Assembly (NCBI GenBank): GCA_963575745.1
Contig: CAUYUJ010018649.1
Span: forward strand, 293,123-357,122
Source of the DNA: Prorocentrum cordatum
Taxonomy: Eukaryota > Sar > Dinophyceae > Prorocentrales > Prorocentraceae
Reading direction: 5' to 3'
Length of the DNA: 64,000 nucleotides
The position numbers and the translations under genes are program-made. The notes under the pieces were generated by a model, which was not told the origin of the DNA, searched no databases, and saw nothing but the letters and a program-made list of their open reading frames with translations. Positions 35,282 to 44,699 of this stretch are shown piece by piece. How positions within the stretch are numbered: position 1 is the stretch's first letter; every line of letters begins with the position of its first letter.

Positions 35282-36022
35282 TCATCTTGTCACCCTTGCC
35301 GCCTCCCGACTTGTCGCCCCTGCGCTTGGGCCATGGCTGTGATGGCCCGAGATCGCACCGATCTCCATCGGCGCCACGCCTTGATTCACCGCGCCGCTAG
35401 CTGCGAAGACCTGTCCCGACGCCATCCACTCTCTCAGGTGGGCCCTCACCGCCGCGTGCGAGACCTTGGCGGCCGTCGGAACATTACATAGCACGGCATT
35501 GCACGGCTCGGGGCTACGGACGAGCAGCGTGGCGATACGGAACTCATCGCCGAAATCCTTCCCCGCCTGCATGACGTACCCCGCCGCGTCTATGTCCCAG
35601 TCAGCGAGCTGGTCAGCGAACGGTTTCTGGTCGCCCCACCAGGGGTTGAGCAGGCCGCTGAGCATGGCTGCGAACCTGCTCCCCCCAGGCTCATACTCGT
35701 TCTTGATCGCCCGCCAAGCGACGAAACCCTCGTGTCTGCCTGCGAAGGTAACCATCGCCAGCGCCTTGCGCTGGGTCTTGGTGATCAGCACGGCATGCAC
35801 CAGCTTGCTCGTCGCCGCCGCGCGCTCGCCCATGCTGACGCTGTCCACCGCCTGCGCTGGTTGGGCCTCGGCGTTATCGATGAGGTCATCCCAGCCCATC
35901 AGCGAGAATAACGAGTGGCCTTTGATGGACCAGCTGGGCCAGTCCTCATCTCTGCCACTGAACTCTGGCAGCTTGATTTCGCCTCTGCAATCCACCAGCT
36001 GCTCTCTGGGCGCCGCTGCCAT
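35282..36022 (-). pseudogene. Copia gag (capsid-like) ORF
   Basis: Starts with ATG at 36022, about 75 nt after the LTR. It opens with 'EIKLPEFSGRDEDWPSWSIK', the 'P-x-F-x-G-x-x-x-x-W-x-x-W' signature of gag in dinoflagellate copia elements, then helical capsid-like sequence ('GERAAATSKLVHAVLITKTQ', 'FVAWRAIKNEYEPGG', 'LADWDIDAAGYVMQAGKDFG'). The frame ends at 35282 where the zinc-knuckle part has slipped to another frame. It would form the virus-like particle that carries the RNA. Confidence 0.75.
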
Positions 36023-36095
36023 GGGAAGCGAACGTCCTCAGTCTCCCCGTGGATCTGACCCGCGTAGTTCACCGCAAAACCACGCGCTCCGCTTC

Positions 36096-36223
36096 CATGG
36101 CGGAGATACGTAGATGCGTGGGAGAGCATAAATAGGGGTTCTTTTACCCCCAGCGCGCGTCGAACAAAAGGGCCTGCGGGTATGCTACGAATTGACGGCG
36201 TCCGAACCACCCAAGTCCCCGAG
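36096..36223 (-). repeat. Copia 5' LTR (about 128 bp)
   Basis: Pairs with 30311-30440. On the - strand the TATA-like word CTATTTATGC lies about 30 nt before the 'CACGCATC' end. It is the likely promoter of the element, although host dinoflagellate genes usually lack TATA boxes. Confidence 0.65.
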
Positions 36224-36955
36224 TAAAATTGGGGAGCAAAAGCAGCACGAAGATAAGACAAACGTCCCTGGTCTAAAACCCTCGGTCCTCCTCAATCGTT
36301 GCTACTCCTCGATGCTCGAGGAATGAGGAGCCTGAGCATGGACAACAATGACGACGACGGCGGCGACTTCGACTTCGACTTCGACATCGACAACAGCCCC
36401 ACTTTGGGATGTGTCCTGGCCAACATTCGGGGACAAATCCTGGCGTGGCGACGAGGGCGGCCTTCGATGCACAAGAAGATACCCGACGAACCCGAAAACC
36501 TCGAAGTTCGATGCTCGAACGAACGACGACGAACACGGCGACGACCACGACCACGATCACGACCACGACCGACCACGACCACGACGACAACAGAGCTGTA
36601 ACTCGTTCAACACCCGACTGCAGATACCTCCAATGGTCCGTCGTAATATGTTTTTCCAAGCGCGTCTGCCCGTGGCGACGACAGACTCGAGAAACGCAAC
36701 ACAAAATAACGTCACGAAGGCGCCGTAGACGACGATGGCGGTGGCCGCAACGGCGACGACGGCGACTGCGATGACGACGGCGGCGACAACGAATTACGCC
36801 GACGACCGACTGCGGGAAAACGTTAAGGGCGGACTGATTCAAAGGGGGAAGCATCGACCCGGAATCGGTGATACATCGCCGATAGCACGGCAACGGGCCC
36901 TCGATAGCGAACCCGAGCGCTGCTGGCCGCGGTGTGGGCTGTCCAGCCCCCATCG
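36224..36955. repeat. Low-complexity GAC/CGA-rich stretch
   Basis: 'gacgacgacggcggcgacttcgacttcgac' at 36350 and 'cgaccacgaccacgatcacgacc' at 36545, then 'acgacgatggcggtggcc' at 36730. Overlapping ORFs on both strands are Asp/Thr-rich or Arg-rich and are not credible. Confidence 0.55.
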
Positions 36956-37165
36956 GCGATGAGTGGACGATTGGGAGTCGATGCGTCCTCCCCCCCTGGA
37001 GCCCACATCCCCCCCTGACTCTGCCCCAGAACGATGCCCAAAGCTCGGGCGCCCCTATCCGCGATGAGTGGACGATTGGGGGTCGATGCGTCCCTCCCCC
37101 CGCGGAGCCCACATCCCTCTCCCTGACGCTGCCCTGGAACGATGCTCAAATCGTGGGTGCCCCTA
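36955..37165. repeat. Direct tandem duplication, ~110-bp unit
   Basis: 'gatgagtggacgattggg(a/g)gtcgatgcgtcc', 'ggagcccacatccc', 'ctg(a/c)...gaacgatg(c)' occurs at 36958-37050 and 37066-37150. A third partial copy is at 37418-37500 ('cgatcgatgcgtccctcc', 'ggagcccacct', 'gaacgatgcccaaa'). A related copy is at 12960-13075. Confidence 0.65.
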
Positions 37166-37195
37166 CTAGAAAAAACAAAACTAGCATAAACATAA

Positions 37196-37335
37196 ACGCT
37201 CGCTGGTCCCCGCGGATTTCTTGGATCGGCGCTGGACCCCCCTCTCTGGCGCGCGGAGCGCGCCAGGCGCGGCGCTGGAGGCGCCACCTGGGAGAACCCC
37301 AGCGCGGATCCAAGAAATCCGCGCGGAACGCCAAA
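37196..37335. repeat. GC-rich foldback element, copy 2
   Basis: Outer arms CGCGGATTTCTTGGAT (37216) and ATCCAAGAAATCCGCG (37307) are perfect inverted repeats. The extension 'cggcgctgg' pairs with 'ccagcgcgg'. Inside is the CTGGCGCGC-gga-GCGCGCCAG palindrome. Same family as 11140-11265. It sits between two copies of the ~110-bp tandem unit. Confidence 0.7.
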
Positions 37336-37365
37336 GAGTTTATGTCTATACAGTTGTTTCATATT

Positions 37366-37420
37366 CTTCTTCGTCTTCTTCCTCTTCTTCTTTTTCTTCT
37401 TCTTCTTCTTCTTCTTCGAT
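37366..37420. repeat. (TTC)n microsatellite
   Basis: About 17 imperfect TTC units (TCTTCTTCGTCTTCTTCC). Confidence 0.85.
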
Positions 37421-37875
37421 CGATGCGTCCCTCCACCCCGGAGCCCACCTCCCCCACCCCTTGACATTGCCCCTGAACGATGCCCAAAACACGTGTGCTC
37501 GGGGGCGTCCAAGAGGGGCGTCCAAGAGGGGGGGCGCAAATCATGGCCGGCGGCACGTGCACGGCCCAGGGGGGGCTGGGGAGCGCCATGAAAAATCTGG
37601 TGAGGTTTCCTGGCCCCCGCCATCAAATCCACCTTTTTTCCGCCCCCGAGGTGTCCCGGTCCGCGACGAGTGGGCGATGCCCAAAAGCGCCGCAAGTCCT
37701 CTCTTCCCGTGCTCGCCGGAACCAGCGTTCGGGCCCCGCGGCGGGGCCAACGGCAGGGCCAGCGGCGGCCCCTCGGCGGCCGCCTCGGGCCGCGCGGTCA
37801 GGGGTGGGGCTGGGTGCGGCCCCTCCGGGGGGGGAATCCCACCAGCCCTTTGGGCGTAGGTGGTATAACGCATTG

Positions 37876-38009
37876 TTTTTTTTTTTTTTTTTTTTTTTTC
37901 CCCCCTGTTCCTTATTAATGAACACCCCCTCCCCCAGGCGACAGGGGGCCAACCAGGGTCCATGACAACACCCCCCCACCATCCCTGGTAAAAAAACAAA
38001 AACAATACA

Positions 38010-38046
<37 letters not shown>

Positions 38047-38125
38047 TCTGCTTCCAAATTCGGAACATGCGCAGCCAACCCGATGCGCCCCCCCCCCCCC
38101 GCACCATCCCTGTCAACAAATAATA
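37876..38125. repeat. T24 run, dispersed repeat copies and (CA)n
   Basis: Poly(T) of 24 at 37876-37899; 37915-38000 is a copy of the 21780-21880 repeat; (CA)n of about 15 units at 38013-38042; 38085-38125 repeats the 'gcaccatccctgtcaa' end. Confidence 0.7.
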
Positions 38126-38130
38126 CAAAC

Positions 38131-38231
38131 ACTTGGCGGCGGCGGCGGCTGCGGCGGCTGCGGCGGCGGTGGCGGGCTGCGGCGGCTGCGGCGGCGGCGG
38201 CGGCGGCGGGGGCGGCCGCGGCGGCGGCGGG

Positions 38232-38265
<34 letters not shown>

Positions 38266-38446
38266 GTGGTGACGGCAACGGTTGCGGCGGCGGCGGCGGT
38301 TTGGCAGCGGGGGGCGGCGGCGGCGGCGATGGCGGCGCGGCGGCGGCGGCGGCGGCGGCGGAGGCGGCAGGCGGCGGCGGCGGCGGCGGCGGCGGCGCGG
38401 CAGGCGGCGGCGGCGGGCAGCGGCGGCGGCGGCGGCGGATTGCCCC
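38131..38446. repeat. (GGC)n trinucleotide tract, ~310 bp
   Basis: Almost pure GGC/GCG with CTG, GGT and GAC interruptions. It encodes poly-Gly, poly-Ala or poly-Arg in + frames and poly-Pro/poly-Ala in - frames, which explains the long ORFs on both strands. Confidence 0.9.
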
Positions 38447-38639
38447 CCCGTAGCTGCCCATCCAAAGACGATTGCTGCATATGCTGAGGCTCGGGCCAAA
38501 CTCGGGTGTTACGTATGTGTTGGGAGGGCGGGTGGGCGTGAGCGAGACGGCTTGCGGGCGGGGAGGGGGTTTTGACCCCTCCCCTTACCCCCTCCCCTGG
38601 GCCTGGGCCTCCCCTGGGCCTGGGAGGGGGGGGGGGGGA

Positions 38640-38830
38640 CGGAGGCGCCGCAGCGTCCAAGATGGCCCAAGAAGGCTCCAAGAGGGCTTCAAAGTCGCAA
38701 GATGGCCTCCAATATGGCCCATGCTACATCCAGATGGGCCAAGCCAACCTCCGACATACCCCCAAGAGGCCCCAAGACAGCCCCAAGAGTTTGAAGGGGG
38801 CTGGGAGGCCCAGCCAACAGCTTCGCCTCA
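38640..38830. repeat. GGCC/AAGA-type repeat block 4
   Basis: TCCAAGATGGCC, CCAAGAAGGC, CCCCAAGAGGCC units. Preceded by a run of ten G at 38628-38638. The interval 38830-39180 holds no gene I recognise. Confidence 0.6.
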
Positions 38831-39181
38831 GGAGAAGCCAAACTCCAGCTCGGTTGTATCGTAGTAGCGATAGTCCCAATGCAAGAGGAGATGCCATCTC
38901 AAGTAAGAGGGAATACCTTTTAGTCTCGGTAGCGATAATGTGCCTCGCGGTGAGGCACAGTCAAATCTGGGCGGCCGGCCGCTTTGAGCAAAGGTGACCG
39001 CGGGCGCACGCTCGCTTCCACTCCTTACGTCCCCCAGCTCGCTTTCGAGTCGGGGGGAGGGAGACGAAGCGTGCGTCCACCACCCGCATTACAGAAACAG
39101 TTCAGCAGTTAACCAAGAAACGAAACAAGCCCAAAGGATTTGGACCCGCCAGCACGTTGCCTCGCATACATAATGTACTCC

Positions 39182-40075
39182 TCAGGCGGCCTCAGAACTT
39201 CTTGTCTGGCCGGCCCGATATGGACGGTGTCTTGTTAGGTCATGTTTGAAGGTCTGTATGCCCCCCCATGACTTGTAGGAACATCTCTCTGTCGATGCTC
39301 CCACTTGGTGTGTCCATCCGCTGTCATGTCGCGGGTATCACAACACCGAATGCGGTGCGCGATTCCGCGCTCCATCATCTGTCGTATCCAACTTACGTGT
39401 CCTAGAAGGGCACATTCAGCTGGCTTCTTCAAGTCTTTCCTTGACAAGGACTTAAAAAAGACAGACTCAGCATCGATGGCCAAGGTGACCTTGATGCTCA
39501 GGCCACCGAACTCAAGTATGCGTTTCAACTGAGAGGGCGTGAGTGGCCCCGCGTAGAGCTCGTGCAGAGTCACAATCGTGGGATATCAGTCCTCCAAATT
39601 ATGGGCTGCCGCAAATGTCTCTGCTGAGCGGACTTGCAAGCGGTGAGACTTGCAGCGCGCATCAATCAAGTGAACGACAGGCTTGCCAGATGACGTGTTT
39701 CCACGTCGTAGCAAGTTTGCCCCGCGAGTGCCATGGCCTTGGACGTCGTCGTCGGCGTCTCCACTCAGGCGTCGATAGCCTGAGTCGCGATGTAAGTCGA
39801 CCTCACCCGTGGGATTTCATCGCCTGGTTGACGAACTCCGTCGGGCAGGCCTGTAGCTTTCTGGTGATCGCGCTCAGTCGTCGCACTTGAATATTGGTCG
39901 GTTCCTGGACACGCTGTAGAGATACAACATATACCATCAGCCATATCTGGGTGATCAGTGCGCATGCCCGCGCACCTCTGAGACTGACGAACGTATCTGC
40001 CACCATCGCGGTCGCTTGAGCGTCAGCGTCAGCACCGGTCAATTCAGGATGTTGTAGAGGACGGAGCTGCTTAAT
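39182..40075 (-). pseudogene. Copia-2 RT end and RNase H
   Basis: From 40075 the - strand reads 'KQLRPLQHPELTGADADAQA', 'FVSLRGARACALITQIWLMV', 'YVVSLQRVQEPTNIQVRRLS', then RNase H with 'DSGYRRLSGDADDD' (out of the main frame), 'LIDARCKSHRLQVRS' and 'TLHELYAGPLTPSQLKRILE'. It ends '...HVSWIRQMMERGI', 'CDTRDMTADGHTK'. A G7 run near 39266 breaks the last frame; read through it the ending becomes 'GGIQTFKHDLTRHRPYR', with stop at 39184-39182. Several single-base breaks; non-functional as written. Confidence 0.75.
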
Positions 40076-40594
40076 CCGCCGATCCGGCGTGTGAGTTTCA
40101 AGGAGTCTCAGCTACAGCCTCGAGGCTGAGCCTCAGCCTCTGGGGGGGTTGCCGGGGTGGCTCTGCCGGGGAAGGGGGGGTGGGGGGGGGGGGTGCGAGT
40201 TTCCGGCGGATGCGTTTTTTGACACCCCTCACAAGGATCGTGGCCTCCGAGGGGGTCCCGAACTCGAGTGCCACCCCTCCCGCGCCAAGAGGCTCAGAGG
40301 AGGCCTCCAAGAGGCCCCAAGGGGCGCAGAAGAGGCCCCCAAGAAGCCCCAAGAGGCTCCCAAGAGACCCCCAAGAGGCCCTGGCCCCCAAGAAGCCCCA
40401 AGAGGCGCCCAAGAGGCCCCCAGAAGTCCCAGCCAACCACGAGATCCCAACCAGCATCCACGAGGCCTCTGACCCACCACCCAAGCACGGTGGCGGAGGC
40501 CGACGGCCACTGGATCCGCCGCCCCCTGCTTGCAGGGGTGCACGGCGTGCTGGACGTTTCAGGTTTTGGTTTCGGTTCTTTTTCTAAAAGAATC

Positions 40595-41448
40595 GAAGAC
40601 GCCTACGGCGAATCACCGCCGCCCCCTGCCTTTTTGGAAGCGCCTATGCGGCCGAACGTTGAGGCCAGACCTGCCGAGCTATCGGACCACGTGTTCCCCG
40701 AATCGGTTTGGAAAGCCTTCGGGGAACACGTGGGCATCTTGAGGGTCATCTTGGCCGTCTTGGAAGCCTCTTGGGCAAGCTTTGGGCGATCTTTAAAGGC
40801 TTTTTGGACCGTCTCGGGCCAGCTTCGAGCCAACTTCGGCCATCTTGGTGGGTTCCTGGCACGTCTGAAGCCGTCGGAAGCCGTTTGGGGGGCCTCTATG
40901 GGTCGACTTGGGGCCCGCTTGGGATGCTCCAGGGCCGTCTTGGAGGCCATCTTGGGCGTCTGGGAGGCCATCTTGGGCGCGTTGGAGGCCTCTTGGGCCC
41001 TCTTGGGGCCCTCTAGGGGCCATCTTGGAGGCCACTTGGGCCATCATGGGGCTCTCTTGGGGGCCTCTTGGGCGATCTTGGGGGCTTCTTGGGCCGTCTT
41101 GAGCCGTCGGAGAGCCGAAAAGGCGCAAATGCCAAAATCCTTCAAAAACCAATGGAAAATCAATGATTTTGGCCTCTTCGGACTCTCCTGGAGGACCTCT
41201 TGGAGGCCTCTTGGGCCGTCTGGGAGGCCTCTGGGGGGCCTCTTGGGCCGTCTTGGGCCGTCTTGGACTCTCTTGGGCCGTTTTGGAGGCCGTCTTGGAC
41301 CATCTCGGGCGGACTTGGAGGCCATCTTGGGCCATCTTTGCGATTTGTTGGAGATGTCCCGAACGAAACGGCCGTTTTTGGGCATTGACAGACGGATTTT
41401 TGCAGATTTACGCGCGGCCGGCGGGACGGGCCGAAGCCCACTGGGGAG
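40595..41448 (+). repeat. Inverted arm B of the insertion
   Basis: Pairs with 42378-41527. By eye identity is well above 90 percent over about 850 bp (differences such as gggtcgactt/gggccgactt and gatgctcc/aatgctcc). Mostly GGCC-TTGG units (TCTTGGAGGCC). Near its outer end lies a perfect 15-bp stem, CACGTGTTCCCCGAA at about 40688 with its complement ending near 40731. Confidence 0.85.
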
Positions 41449-41526
41449 TTCTTTTAGAAAAATAACCAAAACCAAAACCTGAAACGTCCAGCACGCCGTG
41501 CACCCCTGCAAGCAGGGGGCGGCGGA

Positions 41527-42378
41527 CTCCCCAGTGGGCTTCGGCCCGCCCCGCCGGCCACGCGTAAGTTTCAGAAAATCCGTCTGTCAATGCCCAAAAA
41601 CGGCCGTTTCGCTCGGAACATCCTCAAAAAATCGCGAAGATGGCCCAAGATGGCCTCCAAGTCCGCCCGAGATGGTCCAAGACGGCCTCCAAAACGGCCC
41701 AAGAGAGTCCAAGACGGCCCAAGACGGCCCAAGAGGCCCCCCAGAGGCCTCCCAGACGGCCCAAGAGGCCTCCAAGAGGTCCTCCAGGAGAATCCGAAGA
41801 GGCCAAAATCATTGATTTTCAATTGGTTTTTGAAGGATTTTGGCATTTGCGCCTTTTCGGCTCTCCGACGGCTCAAGACGGCCCAAGAAGCCCCCAAGAT
41901 CGCCCAAGAGGCCCCCAAGAGAGCCCCATGATGGCCCAAGTGGCCTCCAAGATGGCCCCTAGAGGGCCCCAAGAGGGCCCAAGAGGCCTCCAACACGCCC
42001 AAGATGGCCTCCAGACGCCCAAGATGGCCTCCAAGACGGCCCTGGAGCATTCCAAGCGGGCCCCAAGTCGGCCCATAGAGGCCCCCCAAACGGCTTCCGA
42101 CGGCTTCAGACGTGCCAGGAACCCACCAAGATGGCCGAAGTTGGCTCGAAGCTGGCCCGAGACGGCCCAAAAAGCCCCAAAGATCGCCCAAAGCTTGCCC
42201 AAGAGGCCTCCAAGACGGCCAAGATGACCTTCAAGATGCCCACGTGTTCCCCGAAGGCTTTCCAAACCGATTCGGGGAACGCGTGGTCCGATAGCTTGGC
42301 AGGTCTGGCCTCAACGTTCGGCCACATAGGCGCTTCCAAAAAGGCAGGGGGCGGCGGTGATTCGCCGTAGGCGTCTTC
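41527..42378 (-). repeat. Inverted arm B' of the insertion
   Basis: Inverted copy of 40595-41448. The 15-bp stem seen in arm B is imperfect here (one arm reads GGGGAACGCGTG), so the arms have diverged since duplication. Confidence 0.85.
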
Positions 42379-42490
42379 AATAAATGCTGAGTGAGAGGAG
42401 GGGAGAGAAAAAGAGAGGAGCGACGGGGGCGAAGAAGGATCACATTAGCCGGAGCGCCCCGGATCGGCGGCACTGGCCGAAGGCCACTAC

Positions 42491-43629
42491 AATATCTCCA
42501 TCTTGATCCCAAGTGACATTGCCGTCCTCACCCTTGGTATATATCACAGCACAATCCGCGTACGTGTGCATGCTGAGTTTACACTTACCAAAGGTGCCCT
42601 CAACGCATCCGACATGCTTGTCAATGGTGTCCTCAGTACCGGCCATGTTAATGTCATCAGCATGCTTGGCCGCGAGCAGGTAGCTGCTCGCCTCGAACTC
42701 CTCGTCGAATGACGTAGGTCGGAAGCCGAATCCCCTGGTGGTTCCCCTGAGCTTAAGTGAGAAAGCCCGTGGGGCGCCCTTAGTGCACTGCAGGCAGTGC
42801 CTGGTTTCAAGCACTGCAGGCAGTGCTTTGACTCGCGGGTACCTGGTGCTTTGGTTCGTGGGTACCTGGTTCTTTGACAGGCAGTTTCAGGCACTGCAGG
42901 CAGCGCCCGTGGGTGCCTGGTTTCAAGCACTGCAGGCAGTACTTTGACTCGTCGTAGTCCTCGCATCCTGGAAGAGAGAGTGCGGAGCGCAGTTGCCGAT
43001 CCAGGCGGCCAGGTAAAGCACGCCACACGTTCCTTTTTCACCAGTTGCCTCAGCGAGTTCCCGGTGGGTCAATCCATGCAAGGAGGCCATGTTGATGTCC
43101 AGGGAAGCAATGATCCACTGCTTATTGCACGCCGCCGTGCTGGCAAGTAACCTCTGGCTTGACCTTCTGGCTGTCCCCGAAGATGTTTCTACGTCGAAAG
43201 TTTCAAAGTCCACGAAGCCTCGAAGTACCAAACGAAGTCGGATGGCACGTTCCATATAGCCCTTTTCGTTTTCACGAATTTCCATTTGTATACATATCTC
43301 GAAGTCATGATGTTCGACGCTTTGGTGATCTCCTGCATTTTTGACCATTTATTGTCGAACCATGTCTTGCGCTCAGTGAAAAGGGCCTTCGGTCTTTTCT
43401 CGGGGTTCGCCTGAATGTCGGCTTTGGCGAGGAGGTCGTCTTCCTTGACGACCGCAGCTCGCTTTGCAGAGGCAGTAACATCTACTCGCGTAGTGGTGAC
43501 CCTGTCGGCGCCGAACAACATGTGTTGCTGCTCGGACAAGATTACCTTTGACATTTCTGTCGTAAAGCACAGTTCAACGTACCGACCGTTTTCGCCAGAA
43601 CCGAGTCCAGAGCTGTCGTCTTCGACCAT
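42491..43629 (-). pseudogene. Copia-2 reverse transcriptase
   Basis: Frames 43629-43189, 43348-42923, 43041-42544 and 42814-42440 overlap and together read the RT: 'ERKTWFDNKWSKMQEITKAS', 'MTSRYVYKWKFVK', then 'RAIRLRLVLRGFVDFETFDV', 'QWIIASLDINMASLHGLTHR' with the first catalytic Asp (D-I-N-M), and finally 'AAKHADDINMAGTEDTIDK' with the ADD catalytic box. At least three frameshifts break it, plus the tandem expansion at 42784-42960. Non-functional as written. Confidence 0.8.
42784..42960. repeat. Tandem duplication inside the RT gene
   Basis: The palindrome-bearing word GCACTGCAGGCAGTGC recurs at about 42785, 42815, 42890 and 42927, linked to 'ctggtttcaa' and 'tttgactcg'. On the - strand it repeats the RT segment 'SKHCLQCLKPGT' several times, once with the variant 'KAPGTRESKHCLQCLKPGT'. 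The family normally has one copy of this segment, so the array arose inside the gene. Confidence 0.75.
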
Positions 43630-43644
43630 GGTGCACAGGGGGGC

Positions 43645-44579
43645 CTAGTGCGTCTCCTCGGTATCGGGATCGCGCGTGCGTCCCCACTTCGGCAGGTGTC
43701 CCCGCTGTTCATCAGCTACAAAGATCAACACACTCTGATCAGGAACCATGTGCGTGGGTACAGTAAAGAAGTCTTCCAGTGGAGTTGCCTCCAACAATTG
43801 CTTTTCCCCTCGCAGCTCCGCGCGCCGCACCTCCATGACGTGTGACTCGAGATCAGCTTCTGATTCCTCGTAGATCGTAGACAGCCGTCCGTCATCATGT
43901 TCTGGCTCGGCTTCTGAAGCCTCTCTTGCGGCTCCTTCAGGTGTCGGCGCATCAGCCAAGTCCTCAAACTTCGACGTGTCCTGGTCGAAGCCTGCCTGAG
44001 GTTTAGTGGGCTTAAGGCCTGGGTGATTCGTGAATGTGCTGATCCCATTTTACCATGTATATTCAGAACAATACCTTCTGCTTCATAGTGATGGAATCCT
44101 GGATTCACTTCGTTGTCGTGATGGACCAATGTGCAGCTGTCAGCATAAGTAAACCGGGGAAGCTTATGGATACTCTTGGCTAACCTGACCGAAACTACAT
44201 TCTCGATGCGAAAGAAGTTTCTGATGAGATATTGTAGAGCCGAGCGTACCTTTGGAGATAGACGACTTGCCGTTGTCATCTCAAACGTACCTTGCTTGGT
44301 CGGCACATAGCCAAATCTCAGCGCAGGTCTCCCCGCTGACAGGCTAGCTACGAATGTCAACACTGTACGTAGTGCAGCGCTGTCGGAGCCAATCCCTCGG
44401 GCTATGAGTGCTTCAATATAGAGCGAGTGTCTTGCATCGCCGTATTGTACTTGAACTTCTCGATTGCCTACTCGGATGATGACCTGACCCCTGTCGGGAT
44501 CATTCCTTGCAACTGGGAACGGGCCACTCCAGCCTCCCCAGTCAACTTCAGTACTTGTAGGGCGATGGTAGTCAACCAA
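43645..44579 (-). pseudogene. Copia-2 linker between integrase and RT
   Basis: Starts 'VDYHRPTSTEVDWGGWSGPF', continues with 'RGQVIIRVGNREVQVQYGDA', 'FVASLSAGRPALRFGYVPTK', 'VRSALQYLIRNFFRIENVVS' and 'HKLPRFTYADSCTLVHHDNE'. It shifts frame near 44000 to 'ADAPTPEGAAREASEAEPEH' and 'VPTHMVPDQSVLIFVADEQR'. I know this linker from multi-copy dinoflagellate copia elements. It has no catalytic motif and may hold the integrase C-terminus. Broken by at least one frameshift. Confidence 0.7.
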
Positions 44580-44699
44580 ATCTCCTTCGTCATAATGGTT
44601 TTGGCTAACCGCCGCTCTGAGTGAGTGAAGACGGAGCGCCCAAGGAGGGGGCGATCAAGGGGCAGAGCACCCCCAGGGTAGACGCAGCCTGATAATTAT

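Larger units (their letters stand above)
30311..36223 (-). mobile_element. Ty1/copia-type LTR retrotransposon, nearly complete, frame-broken
   Basis: Order on the - strand is that of copia: short LTR (36223-36096), gag (36022 down to about 35282), zinc knuckle (about 35200), aspartic protease with DSG (34944-34936), integrase (about 34100-33500), reverse transcriptase (about 32730-31790), RNase H (about 31640-31190), then a hydrophobic tail and the second LTR (30440-30311). Total about 5.9 kb. Integrase before RT defines copia rather than gypsy. The coding frame changes at least six times, so this copy as written cannot make a polyprotein. Single-base indels in GC-rich runs could be decay or assembly error. 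No target-site duplication could be fixed by eye. Confidence 0.85.
40076..42490. mobile_element. 2.4-kb insertion in copia-2 built of two long inverted arms
   Basis: Both ends carry CCGCCGATCCGG in inverted orientation (40076-40087 and the complement at 42459-42470). AAT flanks both sides (40073-40075, 42491-42493), a possible 3-bp target duplication. Inside are arms B (40595-41448) and B' (41527-42378), inverted and nearly identical. Segment A (40515-40593) reappears inverted (A', 41449-41526) between the arms, so the order is A-B-A'-B'. The flank 40140-40510 holds another GGCC/AAGA block. I see no transposase; the ORFs are the repeat's by-products. It is a foldback, non-autonomous element or a rearranged tandem copy. 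Confidence 0.75.
39182..44630 (-). mobile_element. Second Ty1/copia element (other family), 5'-truncated and split by an insertion
   Basis: On the - strand: post-integrase linker (44579-43645), RT (43629-42491), then a 2.4-kb insertion (42490-40076), then RT end and RNase H (40075-39182). Joining across the insertion restores the reading '...TWDQDGDI' + 'KQLRPLQHPELTG', as in the uninterrupted family I recall. Gag, protease and integrase core are missing; the element begins near 44620. Its sequence is unlike the copy at 30.3-36.2 kb, so two copia families are present. Confidence 0.75.

Noticed and set aside
36300-37112. Arg/Val-rich ORF of 279 codons on -
   Set aside because: Made of GAC/CGA low-complexity sequence and a tandem duplication.
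38083-38681. Poly-Gly, poly-Ala and poly-Pro proteins of up to 350 codons on both strands
   Set aside because: By-product of the GGC tract and flanking simple repeats; no frame is favoured.
40268-41482. 404-codon ORF on + and matching ORFs on - in the inverted arms
   Set aside because: Composed of GGCC/AAGA repeat units; same text appears at unrelated loci and in both directions.
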